From: Candidatus Latescibacterota bacterium
GTDB taxonomy: Bacteria; Latescibacterota; 4484-107; B68-G9
Direction: 5' to 3'
DNA: 13,526 bases
NCBI GenBank assembly: GCA_012961755.1
Contig: DTYS01000020.1
Location: forward strand, 1 to 13,526
This document shows, piece after piece, positions 7,805 through 13,526 of this stretch. The notes under the pieces are model-generated. The model searched no databases, was not told the origin of the DNA, and worked only from the letters and a program-made list of their open reading frames with translations. The position numbers and the translations under genes are program-made. Numbering within the stretch: position 1 is the stretch's first letter; each line of letters opens with the position of its first letter.

Positions 7805-7840
7805 TTCCAAAAATATACCACACACATCGGGTATTGTCAA
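7805..7840 (-). promoter_or_regulatory. Canonical sigma-70-type promoter of the grpE operon
   Basis: On the minus strand, TTGACA (7840-7835), a 17-base spacer and TATATT (7817-7812) form a near-perfect housekeeping promoter. Transcription would start near 7805, about 45 bases before the grpE ATG. There is no CIRCE inverted repeat (TTAGCACTC-N9-GAGTGCTAA), so HrcA control is not indicated. Confidence 0.88.
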
Positions 7841-7905
7841 GATCTCTCCTAAACCTAAGAACTTCTCGGCCTAACACTTCTAGATTTCACCGGGATATAA
7901 GGGTC

Positions 7906-7941
7906 TTGATTTTTGGAGAAAAGAGTTTTATCTTAAAACTG
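7906..7941 (+). promoter_or_regulatory. Probable promoter of argG
   Basis: TTGATT (7906-7911), a 17-base spacer and TATCTT (7929-7934) on the plus strand, pointing to argG. The predicted start is near 7941, giving an approximately 115-nt leader. It lies back to back with the grpE promoter, with about 65 bases between the two -35 boxes. The match to consensus is 4/6 at each box, so it is weaker than the grpE promoter. Confidence 0.65.
7924..7940. promoter_or_regulatory. Palindrome over the argG -10 box, possible operator
   Basis: AGTTTT (7924-7929), five-base centre ATCTT, AAAACT (7935-7940): a perfect 6-5-6 inverted repeat covering the -10 hexamer. A repressor bound here would block RNA polymerase. 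It does not match the Bacillus or E. coli ArgR box as I know them. AT-rich promoter DNA can form such repeats by chance. Confidence 0.35.
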
Positions 7942-7964
7942 CATGACAGGAAAACTTTCCATGC
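7941..7964 (+). promoter_or_regulatory. 5'-terminal hairpin of the argG leader
   Basis: GCATG (7941-7945) pairs with CATGC (7960-7964), and GGAA/TTCC inside (7949-7952 with 7957-7960) can extend it in an alternative register. It begins at the predicted transcription start. Loop bases AAAAC (7951-7955) are complementary to GTTTT (7974-7978) just downstream, so an H-type pseudoknot is possible. I cannot match it to a known riboswitch class. Confidence 0.4.
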
Positions 7965-8053
7965 GGACGGGACGTTTTAGAGGTGAGCTTCCTGAGCAGG
8001 GCCACCTCTCCGAAGGGGGTGGTTTTTTTATGCCTTATAACCCAAGGAGGTGA
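7961..8053 (+). CDS. Possible arginine-containing leader peptide of argG (30 codons)
   Basis: ATG at 7961 opens a 30-codon frame beginning MRTGRFRGELPEQG and ending NPRR, with TGA at 8051-8053. AGGA (7948-7951) lies nine bases upstream as a weak SD. An in-frame ATG at 7943 gives six more codons but sits almost at the predicted RNA 5' end. Three of the first seven codons are Arg (CGG, CGT, AGA), whereas neighbouring genes mostly use AGG. The frame runs through both leader hairpins. Its stop lies at the end of the argG SD, two bases before the argG ATG, so coupling is possible. Open frames of this length arise by chance fairly easily, so this is a hypothesis only. Confidence 0.3.
   Translation: MRTGRFRGELPEQGHLSEGGGFFMPYNPRR
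7979..8009 (+). promoter_or_regulatory. Antiterminator-type hairpin in the argG leader
   Basis: AGAGGTG (7979-7985) pairs perfectly with CACCTCT (8003-8009). The stem continues inward with GC/GC (7987-7988 with 8001-8002) and CCT/AGG (7991-7993 with 7998-8000) closing a GAGC loop, about 12 pairs in all with small bulges. Its 3' strand is the 5' strand of the terminator that follows, so only one of the two can form. Confidence 0.6.
8002..8029 (+). terminator. Intrinsic terminator upstream of argG (attenuator)
   Basis: CCACCTCT (8002-8009), loop CCGAA, GGGGGTGG (8015-8022; two G-U pairs in RNA), then seven T (8023-8029). The upstream gene is divergent, so no plus-strand gene ends here. A terminator between promoter and argG is best explained as an attenuator. 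Confidence 0.78.
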
Positions 8054-8055
8054 GG

Positions 8056-9291
8056 ATGATGGACGTATCCCAGATCGAAAGGAAGATCCGGGAAACGCCG
8101 GTGCCCGAGGTGCACAAGGTTGCCGTGGCGTATTCGGGAGGGTTGGACTCGACCTTGGGGATAGCCCTCCTCAGGAGGAAGTACAAGGCCGACGAGATAG
8201 TTCCCATAACCGTGGACGTGGGACAGGGGGAGGAGGAGATAGACATGGCCTTCAGGCACGCCGAGGCCTTGGGGATAGAGCCTATCCTCGTAGACGCCAA
8301 GAGGGAGTTCGCCGATGAGTGGCTCACCATGGCCATAAAGGCCAACTCCGACTACGAGGGATACCCAGTGTCCACTTCCATGACCCGCCAGCTCATAGCT
8401 AAGAAGGTGGCGGAGAAGGCTGTGGAACTCGGGTGCGACGCCATCCTCGAGGGAAGTAGCGGCAAAGGCAACGACCAGTATAGGATGCACAACGTGTTCA
8501 CGCTCTTCGCTCCGGGGCTCGAGGTCCTCGTCCCGGTAAGGGACTTCGATCTGACCCGTACCGAGGAGAGGGCCCTGTGCGAGGCCTGGGGGGTCCCGGT
8601 GGAGGAGGCCATAGCAGGTGGGGACGATAAGACTATGTGGTGCAGATCAATAGCCAGTGGAGCTGTAGACCTCAACCAGGAGCTTCCTGAGGACATATGG
8701 CTCTGGCTGGTCCCGCCGGAGAAGGTCAAGGACGAACCCACGTTCGTGGAGATAACCTTCGAAAAGGGCGTGCCGGTAGCCCTGGACGGCGAGAGGATGT
8801 CGCTCTGGGAGCTGATCCCCAAGCTCAACGAAATAGGGGGTGAGAACGGGATAGGAAGGATAGACATGTTCGAGGACGGGATAATGGGCCTTAAGTCCAG
8901 GGAGATATACGAGGCCCCCGCTGCTCACATCGTCCTCAAGCTGCACAGGGACCTGGAACAGTTCTGCCTCACCAAGGAGGAGATATTCTTTAAGAGGCCC
9001 ATAGACCAACAGTGGGCCTACATGATGTACCACGGGGAGGCCTTCCACCCCCTGAGGTACGCTCTGGAGGCCTTCATAGACAGGACACAGGAAGTGGTGA
9101 ACGGGACTTACAAGGTCAAGCTCTACAAGGGGAACATAGAGATAGTATCCAGGCAATCCGACACGGGACTCTTCGCCCCCGAGATAAGGTCCATAAAGGC
9201 CGGGGGGTTCGATCAGAGGATGTGTAGGGATGCGGCCTTCATAAGGGCGCTCCCCTTCAAGGTGTTGGCTATAAAGGGGAGGGTTAAGTAG
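8056..9291 (+). CDS. argG: Argininosuccinate synthase
   Basis: 411 residues. ArgG joins citrulline and aspartate with ATP to form argininosuccinate, the penultimate step of arginine synthesis, in the cytoplasm. The PP-loop AYSGGLDST is at 25-33. Further hallmarks are EGSSGKGNDQYR (substrate binding), TLFAPGLEVLVPVRDFDLTR, MWCRSIASG, FEKGVPVALDGE, NEIGGENGIGRIDMFEDGIMGLKSREIYEAP and RQSDTGLFAPE. The full family length is present. AAGGAGGT (8044-8051) is followed by ATG at 8056 and again at 8059; either fits. A GTG at 8050 is in frame but inside the SD. Expression is probably controlled by the attenuator directly upstream. The last codons overlap the end of the convergent epmA-like gene by 8 bases. 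Confidence 0.97.
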   Translation: MMDVSQIERKIRETPVPEVHKVAVAYSGGLDSTLGIALLRRKYKADEIVPITVDVGQGEEEIDMAFRHAEALGIEPILVDAKREFADEWLTMAIKANSDYEGYPVSTSMTRQLIAKKVAEKAVELGCDAILEGSSGKGNDQYRMHNVFTLFAPGLEVLVPVRDFDLTRTEERALCEAWGVPVEEAIAGGDDKTMWCRSIASGAVDLNQELPEDIWLWLVPPEKVKDEPTFVEITFEKGVPVALDGERMSLWELIPKLNEIGGENGIGRIDMFEDGIMGLKSREIYEAPAAHIVLKLHRDLEQFCLTKEEIFFKRPIDQQWAYMMYHGEAFHPLRYALEAFIDRTQEVVNGTYKVKLYKGNIEIVSRQSDTGLFAPEIRSIKAGGFDQRMCRDAAFIRALPFKVLAIKGRVK

Positions 9292-10573
9292 GGGGCCAGA
9301 GGTGGACGGGGAAGGGCTGGACTTCGGCTATGTGGTCCTCGTCCATGAGCAACATCAGGAGCCTATCCACGCCCAAGGCTATCCCGGCAGAGGGGGGCAT
9401 GCCGTACGAGAGGGCCTCCATGAACTCCTCGTCCAAGGGGTATAGCATCCTTCCGAGTCTCTTCCTTTCGGCCTGCTCCTCCAGAAGCCTTTCCTTCTGT
9501 TCGTCCGGGTCGTTGAGTTCGGAGAAAGCGTTGGCGAGCTCCAGACCCCCGAAGTAGAGCTCGAACCTTTCCACGAGGTCGGGTTCTTCTTCCTTCCTCC
9601 TGGCCAAGGAGGGGAGCCTCGCAGGGTAATCTAAGATGAAGGTCGGCCTCGGCCGACCGAGGTTGGGTTCCACCTCTTCCACTAAAAGGAGGTAGAAAAG
9701 CTCCTCCCAGGTCCAGCTCGGGTCTACCTTGTGTCCCTTGGCCGAGGCCGCCTCCCTCAGCTCCTCGGCGTCCATCCTCATAGGGTCCATCCCGACGAAC
9801 TTCTGCATCGTCTCCCTAAGCTGCACCCTCGGCCAGGGAGGAGAGGCATCGAGCTCCTCGCCCAAGTACCTGAACCTGAGACCACCTTTAAGCCTTCCGA
9901 AGAGATCACAGAGCAGCTCTTCGCAGTCCCGCATAAGCTCTTTATAGTCCGAATACGCCCTGTACCACTCGAGCATGAGGAACGCGGGGTTGTGGGTCGG
10001 GGAGGGTTCGTCGTCCCTGTAGGCGTATCCTAAGAAGAATATCCTCTCGAACCCTACGGTCAGAAGCTTCTTCATCGCATACTCCGGGGAGGTGTGGAGG
10101 AAGCAGGAAAGCTCCCTCCCTCCCATGTGGATGGAGGTCCTCAGGGGCTCTATGTGTGGCTCCATCCCCGGAAGCCTCACCAGGGCGGGCAGGTCCACCT
10201 CCACGAACCCCCTTTCCTGGAAGAAGTCCCTTATGGCCCCTAAGACCTCGGCCCTGAGCAGGACCATCTCCCTCCCCCTTCCAGAAAGCATCCTCACCCA
10301 GGGCCTAGGGTCGTGCTCGAGCCCCTCCCAGTCCCCCCGGAAGGGGGCGAGGACCTGCCACCCCTCCGCCCGCAGGACCTCGCCGTCCTTCCTCACCTCC
10401 ACCTCCACCAGGTCCCCGGGCTCGGGACCGTCCCCCTCGACCCAGACCTTCCCGCTCCCGTCCCTCAGGAGGAACCTCCCCCCTTCCTTCCCGACGACCC
10501 TCCCCGCTATCCTCCCCTCCTCCTTCAGCTCGGAGATCGTGTGAGTGCGCAGGCTCCTCGGATATCCGCTCAT
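9284..10573 (-). CDS. EpmA-like lysyl-tRNA synthetase paralogue (EF-P lysine lysyltransferase family)
   Basis: 429 residues. EpmA (PoxA/GenX, about 325 residues in E. coli) is a class II lysyl-tRNA-synthetase relative that attaches beta-lysine to elongation factor P instead of charging tRNA. Class II motif 1 lies near 122-145 (GFVEVDLPAL), TSPEYAMKKLL at 161-171 is EpmA-like, and motif 2 is at 177-204 (IFFLGYAYRDDE, HNPAFLMLEWY). ELANAFSELNDP (345-356) and motif 3 GIALGVDRLLMLLM (397-410) complete the core. Residues 10-75 look like a reduced OB-fold (RTHTISELKEEGRIAGRVV; LRDGSGKVWVEG), which E. coli EpmA lacks, so lysine-tRNA ligase-like activity is not excluded. ATG at 10573 overlaps the transglutaminase stop as ATGA. 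The longer frame from 10693 lies inside that gene. No efp or epmB is in the window. Confidence 0.75.
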   Translation of the reverse strand: MSGYPRSLRTHTISELKEEGRIAGRVVGKEGGRFLLRDGSGKVWVEGDGPEPGDLVEVEVRKDGEVLRAEGWQVLAPFRGDWEGLEHDPRPWVRMLSGRGREMVLLRAEVLGAIRDFFQERGFVEVDLPALVRLPGMEPHIEPLRTSIHMGGRELSCFLHTSPEYAMKKLLTVGFERIFFLGYAYRDDEPSPTHNPAFLMLEWYRAYSDYKELMRDCEELLCDLFGRLKGGLRFRYLGEELDASPPWPRVQLRETMQKFVGMDPMRMDAEELREAASAKGHKVDPSWTWEELFYLLLVEEVEPNLGRPRPTFILDYPARLPSLARRKEEEPDLVERFELYFGGLELANAFSELNDPDEQKERLLEEQAERKRLGRMLYPLDEEFMEALSYGMPPSAGIALGVDRLLMLLMDEDHIAEVQPFPVHLWPPT

Positions 10574-12474
10574 ACCTCGACGACCATCCTGCTCGTCCTT
10601 CCTGCCCTCCCGAACCTGTCTAAGACCCTTACCTCTAAGATGTTCTCTCCGGAATGCAGGCACCACATAAGTTCCTCCGATACCTCCTCCCACCTCCCTT
10701 CGTCCCTCCTGGCCTCGTACTTCCAGAAGTTGGGGGTCTCGGTGTCCAGGAGCACCCTCAGGACCGTGTCCTCCTCGGTGATGCTCAGGTAGACCTCAGT
10801 TTGGTACAGCGTCCAGTGGAAGTCCGCCTCCCTCGAGGACCAGAGGGAGAACCAGGGGAGCCTCTCCCCCGGCTCGTCCTCCCACCAGAGGTACCCGTCG
10901 TAGTGGTACGAGCCGAAACCGTGCTCGGGTTCGTCCCTTCCGAGGGATGTCAGCTGGTCGTTCCTGAGGTGGATGCAGAAGCGCTCGAAGAGCTTGAGCC
11001 GGTCCTCGAGCTTGAACTTGGATTCCACGGCCTCGGGGATCATCCTTATCCCCTCGAGGTCCCGGTTCACCCACGCCCTGTGGGCTTCGAGAGCGCTGAG
11101 CGGGGTCCCGTTCCTTTCGAAGTGGTAAGTATACTTGGTGGAATCGTCCGAGTCCCCTCCGACGTCCATGGCCACCCACTTGCCGTGGTCGTTGGACCAG
11201 ACCTCGGCTATGCAGTGGGACCTCATTATCAGGATCCTGGCGGGGAAGCCAAGGCTTGCGCATGCGTGCACGAAGACCGTAGCGTAGTGGGTGCACATGC
11301 CGAGAGCGAGCTTCCGTGACGCGAGCTCCAGGATCACCAGGGCGTCCCAGGGTGGACAGAACTTTATGGTCCCAGTGTCCCACCCGTCCTCCCATTGCCT
11401 TCTGGCCCAGTCCCTGAGGCGCATCAGGGCCTCCCATTCGCTCCCGGTCCCCTCTACCACCTTCTCAAGCCCGTACCTCTCCCTTAGTATAGCAGCCCTC
11501 GGCTCCTCGTAGGATAGGTAGGAGAAGGGATAGGAGCTCCTGACTATCTTTGGCGCGTCCCAAGAGGCGACCCTAACCTTCGCCTCCCTCTCGACCTCCA
11601 CCTCCCCCTCGACCCTCACTTCCCTCACTTCGGGGGTGGCGCTCCCGTCGGACCTGAGGAGGGCCCTGGCCTGTACGAAGGGGTACTCCGCCTCGACTGG
11701 CCCCTTTACCTCCTCCCATGGGGACCAGGAGTCGGGGCGGTACGAGGGTGTCTCCCCTCCCCTCCACAGGAGGACGACCTCCGTCCCATCGGATGCCTCC
11801 CCCTCCCATCCGAAGCTCAGGGACCTCGTCCTTGCCTTTGGCCTTATCCTCCCCTCCCCGGAGAGCCCGGGTACGTCCACCACAGGGCTGGTCCAGGCTC
11901 CCTCCTCAGGGTACATCTCCAGCCCGAGCCTTACGAGGTACTCCCCGTCGTTGGATCCGTTCTCACCTAGGTGGTCGTAGTCCCAAGTCCTGCCGCCATC
12001 TACGCTCTTGGCGCTCCTGTTCGGATGCACGGAGGGCTCTACTAAGAGCTTCCATCCATCGCCCTCCTCCCCCCTGAATACGAAGGTGTTGAGCCCCTGC
12101 CTGAGGTACTTCACCGGGACCTCTATCGTGGTCCAGGCGTCCTCCCAGTACGGCCTCTCCTTCCTCCACCTGTGGGTGAGGGGGTGGCCGTTGACCTCCA
12201 CCGTGAGCACGGCCCCTGATCCCTCGCACAGGAGGTAGGCGAAGAGCTTGGCCGACGATGCCTTCAGGTTCCCGATCCAGAAGTCCTTCCTCGCTATCAC
12301 CCTCCCGCCTATGCGCTCCGTGTCCCTGTTAGTACAGCATCCCCTCTCGTCCGCCAGCAGGACCCACCTGATGAGCCTGAGGACGCCGTCCTTGCCGAGG
12401 GCTATATTTCCTTCCCGTGTCCCCTCGTCGAGCTCCCCGAAGCCCCGGAAGCTCCTGCGGACCTTCTTTACCAT
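10570..12474 (-). CDS. Large transglutaminase-fold protein with beta-sandwich domains
   Basis: 634 residues. The start is ATG at 12474 with AAAGGAGGAACGAAC upstream; an ATG at 12528 would add 18 residues but has no SD. There is no signal peptide, so the protein appears cytoplasmic. The region around 60-160 looks like a carbohydrate-binding-type beta-sandwich (VLTVEVNGHPL, TTIEVPVKYLRQGLNTFVFRG), and further beta-rich segments fill 180-310. The transglutaminase-like core carries a Cys-His-Asp triad: LGMCTHYATVF (Cys394), RSHCIAEVW (His420), and KWVAMDVGGD (Asp437). The C-terminus (about 530-634) again looks beta-rich. Proteins of this superfamily include cross-linking enzymes and peptidases; which applies here cannot be read. 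Its TGA overlaps the epmA-like ATG, so the two are probably co-translated. An argF terminator lies upstream, but I see no clear promoter between. Confidence 0.8.
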   Translation of the reverse strand: MVKKVRRSFRGFGELDEGTREGNIALGKDGVLRLIRWVLLADERGCCTNRDTERIGGRVIARKDFWIGNLKASSAKLFAYLLCEGSGAVLTVEVNGHPLTHRWRKERPYWEDAWTTIEVPVKYLRQGLNTFVFRGEEGDGWKLLVEPSVHPNRSAKSVDGGRTWDYDHLGENGSNDGEYLVRLGLEMYPEEGAWTSPVVDVPGLSGEGRIRPKARTRSLSFGWEGEASDGTEVVLLWRGGETPSYRPDSWSPWEEVKGPVEAEYPFVQARALLRSDGSATPEVREVRVEGEVEVEREAKVRVASWDAPKIVRSSYPFSYLSYEEPRAAILRERYGLEKVVEGTGSEWEALMRLRDWARRQWEDGWDTGTIKFCPPWDALVILELASRKLALGMCTHYATVFVHACASLGFPARILIMRSHCIAEVWSNDHGKWVAMDVGGDSDDSTKYTYHFERNGTPLSALEAHRAWVNRDLEGIRMIPEAVESKFKLEDRLKLFERFCIHLRNDQLTSLGRDEPEHGFGSYHYDGYLWWEDEPGERLPWFSLWSSREADFHWTLYQTEVYLSITEEDTVLRVLLDTETPNFWKYEARRDEGRWEEVSEELMWCLHSGENILEVRVLDRFGRAGRTSRMVVEV

Positions 12475-12563
12475 GTTCGTTCCTCCTTTTGCCGTAAGTC
12501 CGTTGGAGACCGGAGGCCATCTCTTCATTTTCGGTTTTCATCGTCCTTCCTCGGCCACGGGCC

Positions 12564-12592
12564 GAAAAAGCAGGGCGACCGTCCGGTCGCCC
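12564..12592 (-). terminator. Intrinsic terminator downstream of argF
   Basis: On the minus strand a perfect 8-bp stem, GGGCGACC / GGTCGCCC (12592-12585 with 12580-12573), closes a four-base loop and is followed by TGC and five T (12569-12565). It starts eight bases after the argF stop. It probably separates argF from the transglutaminase gene. Confidence 0.7.
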
Positions 12593-12599
12593 ATAATCG

Positions 12600-13526
12600 T
12601 CATGGGTTACCTTCCATAAGCTCGATCAACAGCGCCTTTTGTACATGAAGGCGGTTCTCCGCCTCGTCCAAGGCCACGGACTGCGGGCCGTCCAAGACTT
12701 CGTCCGTTATCTCCTCCCCCCTGTGGGCAGGGAGGCAGTGAGAGATGAGGCATTCCGGCTTGGCCTCGGAAAGCAGTTGGGCGTTCACCTGATAGGGCCG
12801 GAAGACCTTGAGTCGCTTCTCCCTTTCCGCCTCCTGTCCCATGCTGGCCCAAACGTCGGTGTAGATTATGTCGGCATCCCTGACCGCCCGATGGGGGTCG
12901 TGCGTTATCTCCACGGAAGTCCCGTACTTGCGGGCAAGAAGTTCAGCCTTCTGTAGCACGCCCCCCTTGGGTTCGTACCCCTCCGGACATGCGATGGTAA
13001 AGTCCATACCCAGCAGGGGACACAGAAGCATGAGCGAATGGGCCACGTTGTTCCCATCTCCTACGAAGACCAGCTTCCTTCCCTTCGTGTCTCCCCAGTG
13101 TTCCAACATCGTCAGCCCGCAGGCCAAAGCCTGGCAGGGGTGTTCCCTGTCCGTGAGGGCGTTTATGACAGGTACGGTCGCATATTGGGCCAGTTCCACG
13201 ACTGTCCTATGGGCGAAGGTCCTGGCCATGATCCCGTCCACCCACCTGCTGAGGTTCCTCGCCACGTCCGCGACGCTCTCACGCTTGCCGAGGCCTATGT
13301 CCCCAGGTGCCAGGTAGACGGCAAATCCCCCCAGCTGGTACATTCCCACCTCGAAGGTGGTCCACCCCTCGACCCCGTAGTTCGCCGGGCCGAGGGTCGC
13401 ATCCCCGCTGGTGTAGGTGGAGCCGAAGACCTCGCGCCACAGGTAGCCGTTGTACTCGGCGAACTTGTCCATGCCGGGGCCAGGGTAGTAGGCCCGCTCC
13501 AACTGGCCCACGATGATGTAGCGCAC
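12600..13526 (-). CDS. argF: Ornithine carbamoyltransferase ArgF, C-terminal part in an abnormal reading frame
   Basis: The frame is open to the window edge (308 codons). From TTFEVGMYQLGG (about codon 56) onward it is clearly ornithine carbamoyltransferase, which makes citrulline from ornithine and carbamoyl phosphate. Visible: YLAPGDIGLGKRES, ARTFAHR, HPCQALA (ornithine/carbamoyl site), FVGDGNNVAHSLM, DVWASMGQE, HCLPAHRGEEI and DEAENRLHVQKALL. The upstream ~55 codons do not resemble the ArgF N-terminus. The carbamoyl-phosphate motif STRTR, which normally lies immediately before TTFEVGM, is missing, as are the ~50 residues before it. As written, the product could not bind carbamoyl phosphate normally. 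Either the contig is mis-joined near 13362 or the gene has been truncated and fused. The 3' end is intact and followed by a terminator. Confidence 0.85.
   Translation of the reverse strand: MRYIIVGQLERAYYPGPGMDKFAEYNGYLWREVFGSTYTSGDATLGPANYGVEGWTTFEVGMYQLGGFAVYLAPGDIGLGKRESVADVARNLSRWVDGIMARTFAHRTVVELAQYATVPVINALTDREHPCQALACGLTMLEHWGDTKGRKLVFVGDGNNVAHSLMLLCPLLGMDFTIACPEGYEPKGGVLQKAELLARKYGTSVEITHDPHRAVRDADIIYTDVWASMGQEAEREKRLKVFRPYQVNAQLLSEAKPECLISHCLPAHRGEEITDEVLDGPQSVALDEAENRLHVQKALLIELMEGNP
13362..13526 (-). other. Foreign-looking segment fused in frame to argF
   Basis: The encoded stretch starts VRYIIVGQLERAYYPGPGMDK and continues FAEYNGYLWREVF. From memory this resembles the C-terminal motif of DUF2298 (YYY-type) membrane proteins, not ArgF. 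Its Arg codons are CGC or CGG and its Ile codons ATC, while the argF part and the neighbouring genes favour AGG and ATA. The ~20 residues after that (GSTYTSGDATLGPANYG) are unrecognised. This is consistent with DNA from another genome or locus. Confidence 0.55.

Noticed and set aside
7761..7900. CIRCE/HrcA operator for the chaperone operon
   Set aside because: No TTAGCACTC-N9-GAGTGCTAA or near match was found near the grpE promoter.
7841..8055. T-box riboswitch upstream of argG
   Set aside because: The leader is only about 115 nt and lacks the conserved AGGGTGGNACCGCG T-box sequence and the long specifier stem.
9284..10573. Genuine lysyl-tRNA synthetase LysS
   Set aside because: At 429 residues it is shorter than LysRS (about 490-500), the N-terminal domain is reduced, and the segment near motif 3 (PLDEEFMEALSYGMP) is more like EpmA. 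LysS-like activity is not fully excluded.
12329..12541. 70-codon minus-strand ORF beginning MKTENEEM
   Set aside because: It overlaps the start of the transglutaminase gene in another frame, has no SD, and its Arg/Gly-rich composition is typical of a shadow frame.
12538..12603. 21-codon ORF starting at ATGA overlapping the argF stop
   Set aside because: It runs through the argF terminator hairpin, has no SD, and is short enough to be chance.
1..13526. CRISPR arrays, tRNA or rRNA genes, insertion sequences, transposases
   Set aside because: None could be recognised by reading both strands; apart from the divergent regulatory region no gap exceeds about 125 bases.

Overview
The window is bacterial DNA, GC-rich, and nearly all of it codes for protein. 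Genes are packed with 1-40 base overlaps. Many genes have strong Shine-Dalgarno (SD) sites, up to a perfect AAGGAGGT, and two canonical sigma-70-type promoters are visible. AGG (Arg) and ATA (Ile) are used very often, a bias common in thermophilic bacteria. I cannot name the phylum from the sequence. Uncultured thermophilic lineages that carry DUF4838 enzymes would fit, but that is a guess.

Left block (minus strand, 7840 down to 1). A TTGACA-17-TATATT promoter fires leftward into grpE, dnaJ, prmA, rsmE, tatC, an undescribed acidic microprotein of 61 residues, a PfkB sugar kinase, a secreted DUF4838 protein, and the first 23 codons of a probable amidohydrolase cut by the window edge. The gaps are 51 bases at most, so this looks like one long operon. 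It joins protein folding, methylation of ribosomal protein and rRNA, Tat export and sugar-related functions. dnaK and hrcA are absent, and no CIRCE operator is seen.

Middle (7841-8055). This divergent regulatory region holds the argG promoter and a roughly 115-nt leader. The leader contains an intrinsic terminator (stem plus seven T) that lies between the promoter and argG. An upstream long hairpin shares one strand with the terminator, so the two are mutually exclusive. This is the classic layout of a transcription attenuator. A small ORF with three Arg codons near its start runs through the leader, and a palindrome covers the -10 box.

argG (plus strand, 8056-9291) meets epmA-like (minus strand) tail to tail with an 8-base overlap.

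Right block (minus strand, 13526 down to 9284). A C-terminal ornithine carbamoyltransferase (argF) is followed by a strong terminator, then a large cytoplasmic transglutaminase-fold protein whose stop overlaps the start of an EpmA-like lysyl-tRNA-synthetase paralogue (ATGA). The argF reading frame is abnormal. Its first ~55 codons do not look like argF, lack the STRTR carbamoyl-phosphate site and use a different codon style. This suggests a chimeric join at the contig end or a real gene disruption.

The best candidates for something new are the argG attenuator, the Trp/acid-repeat microprotein wedged between tatC and pfkB, and the transglutaminase-EpmA pair.
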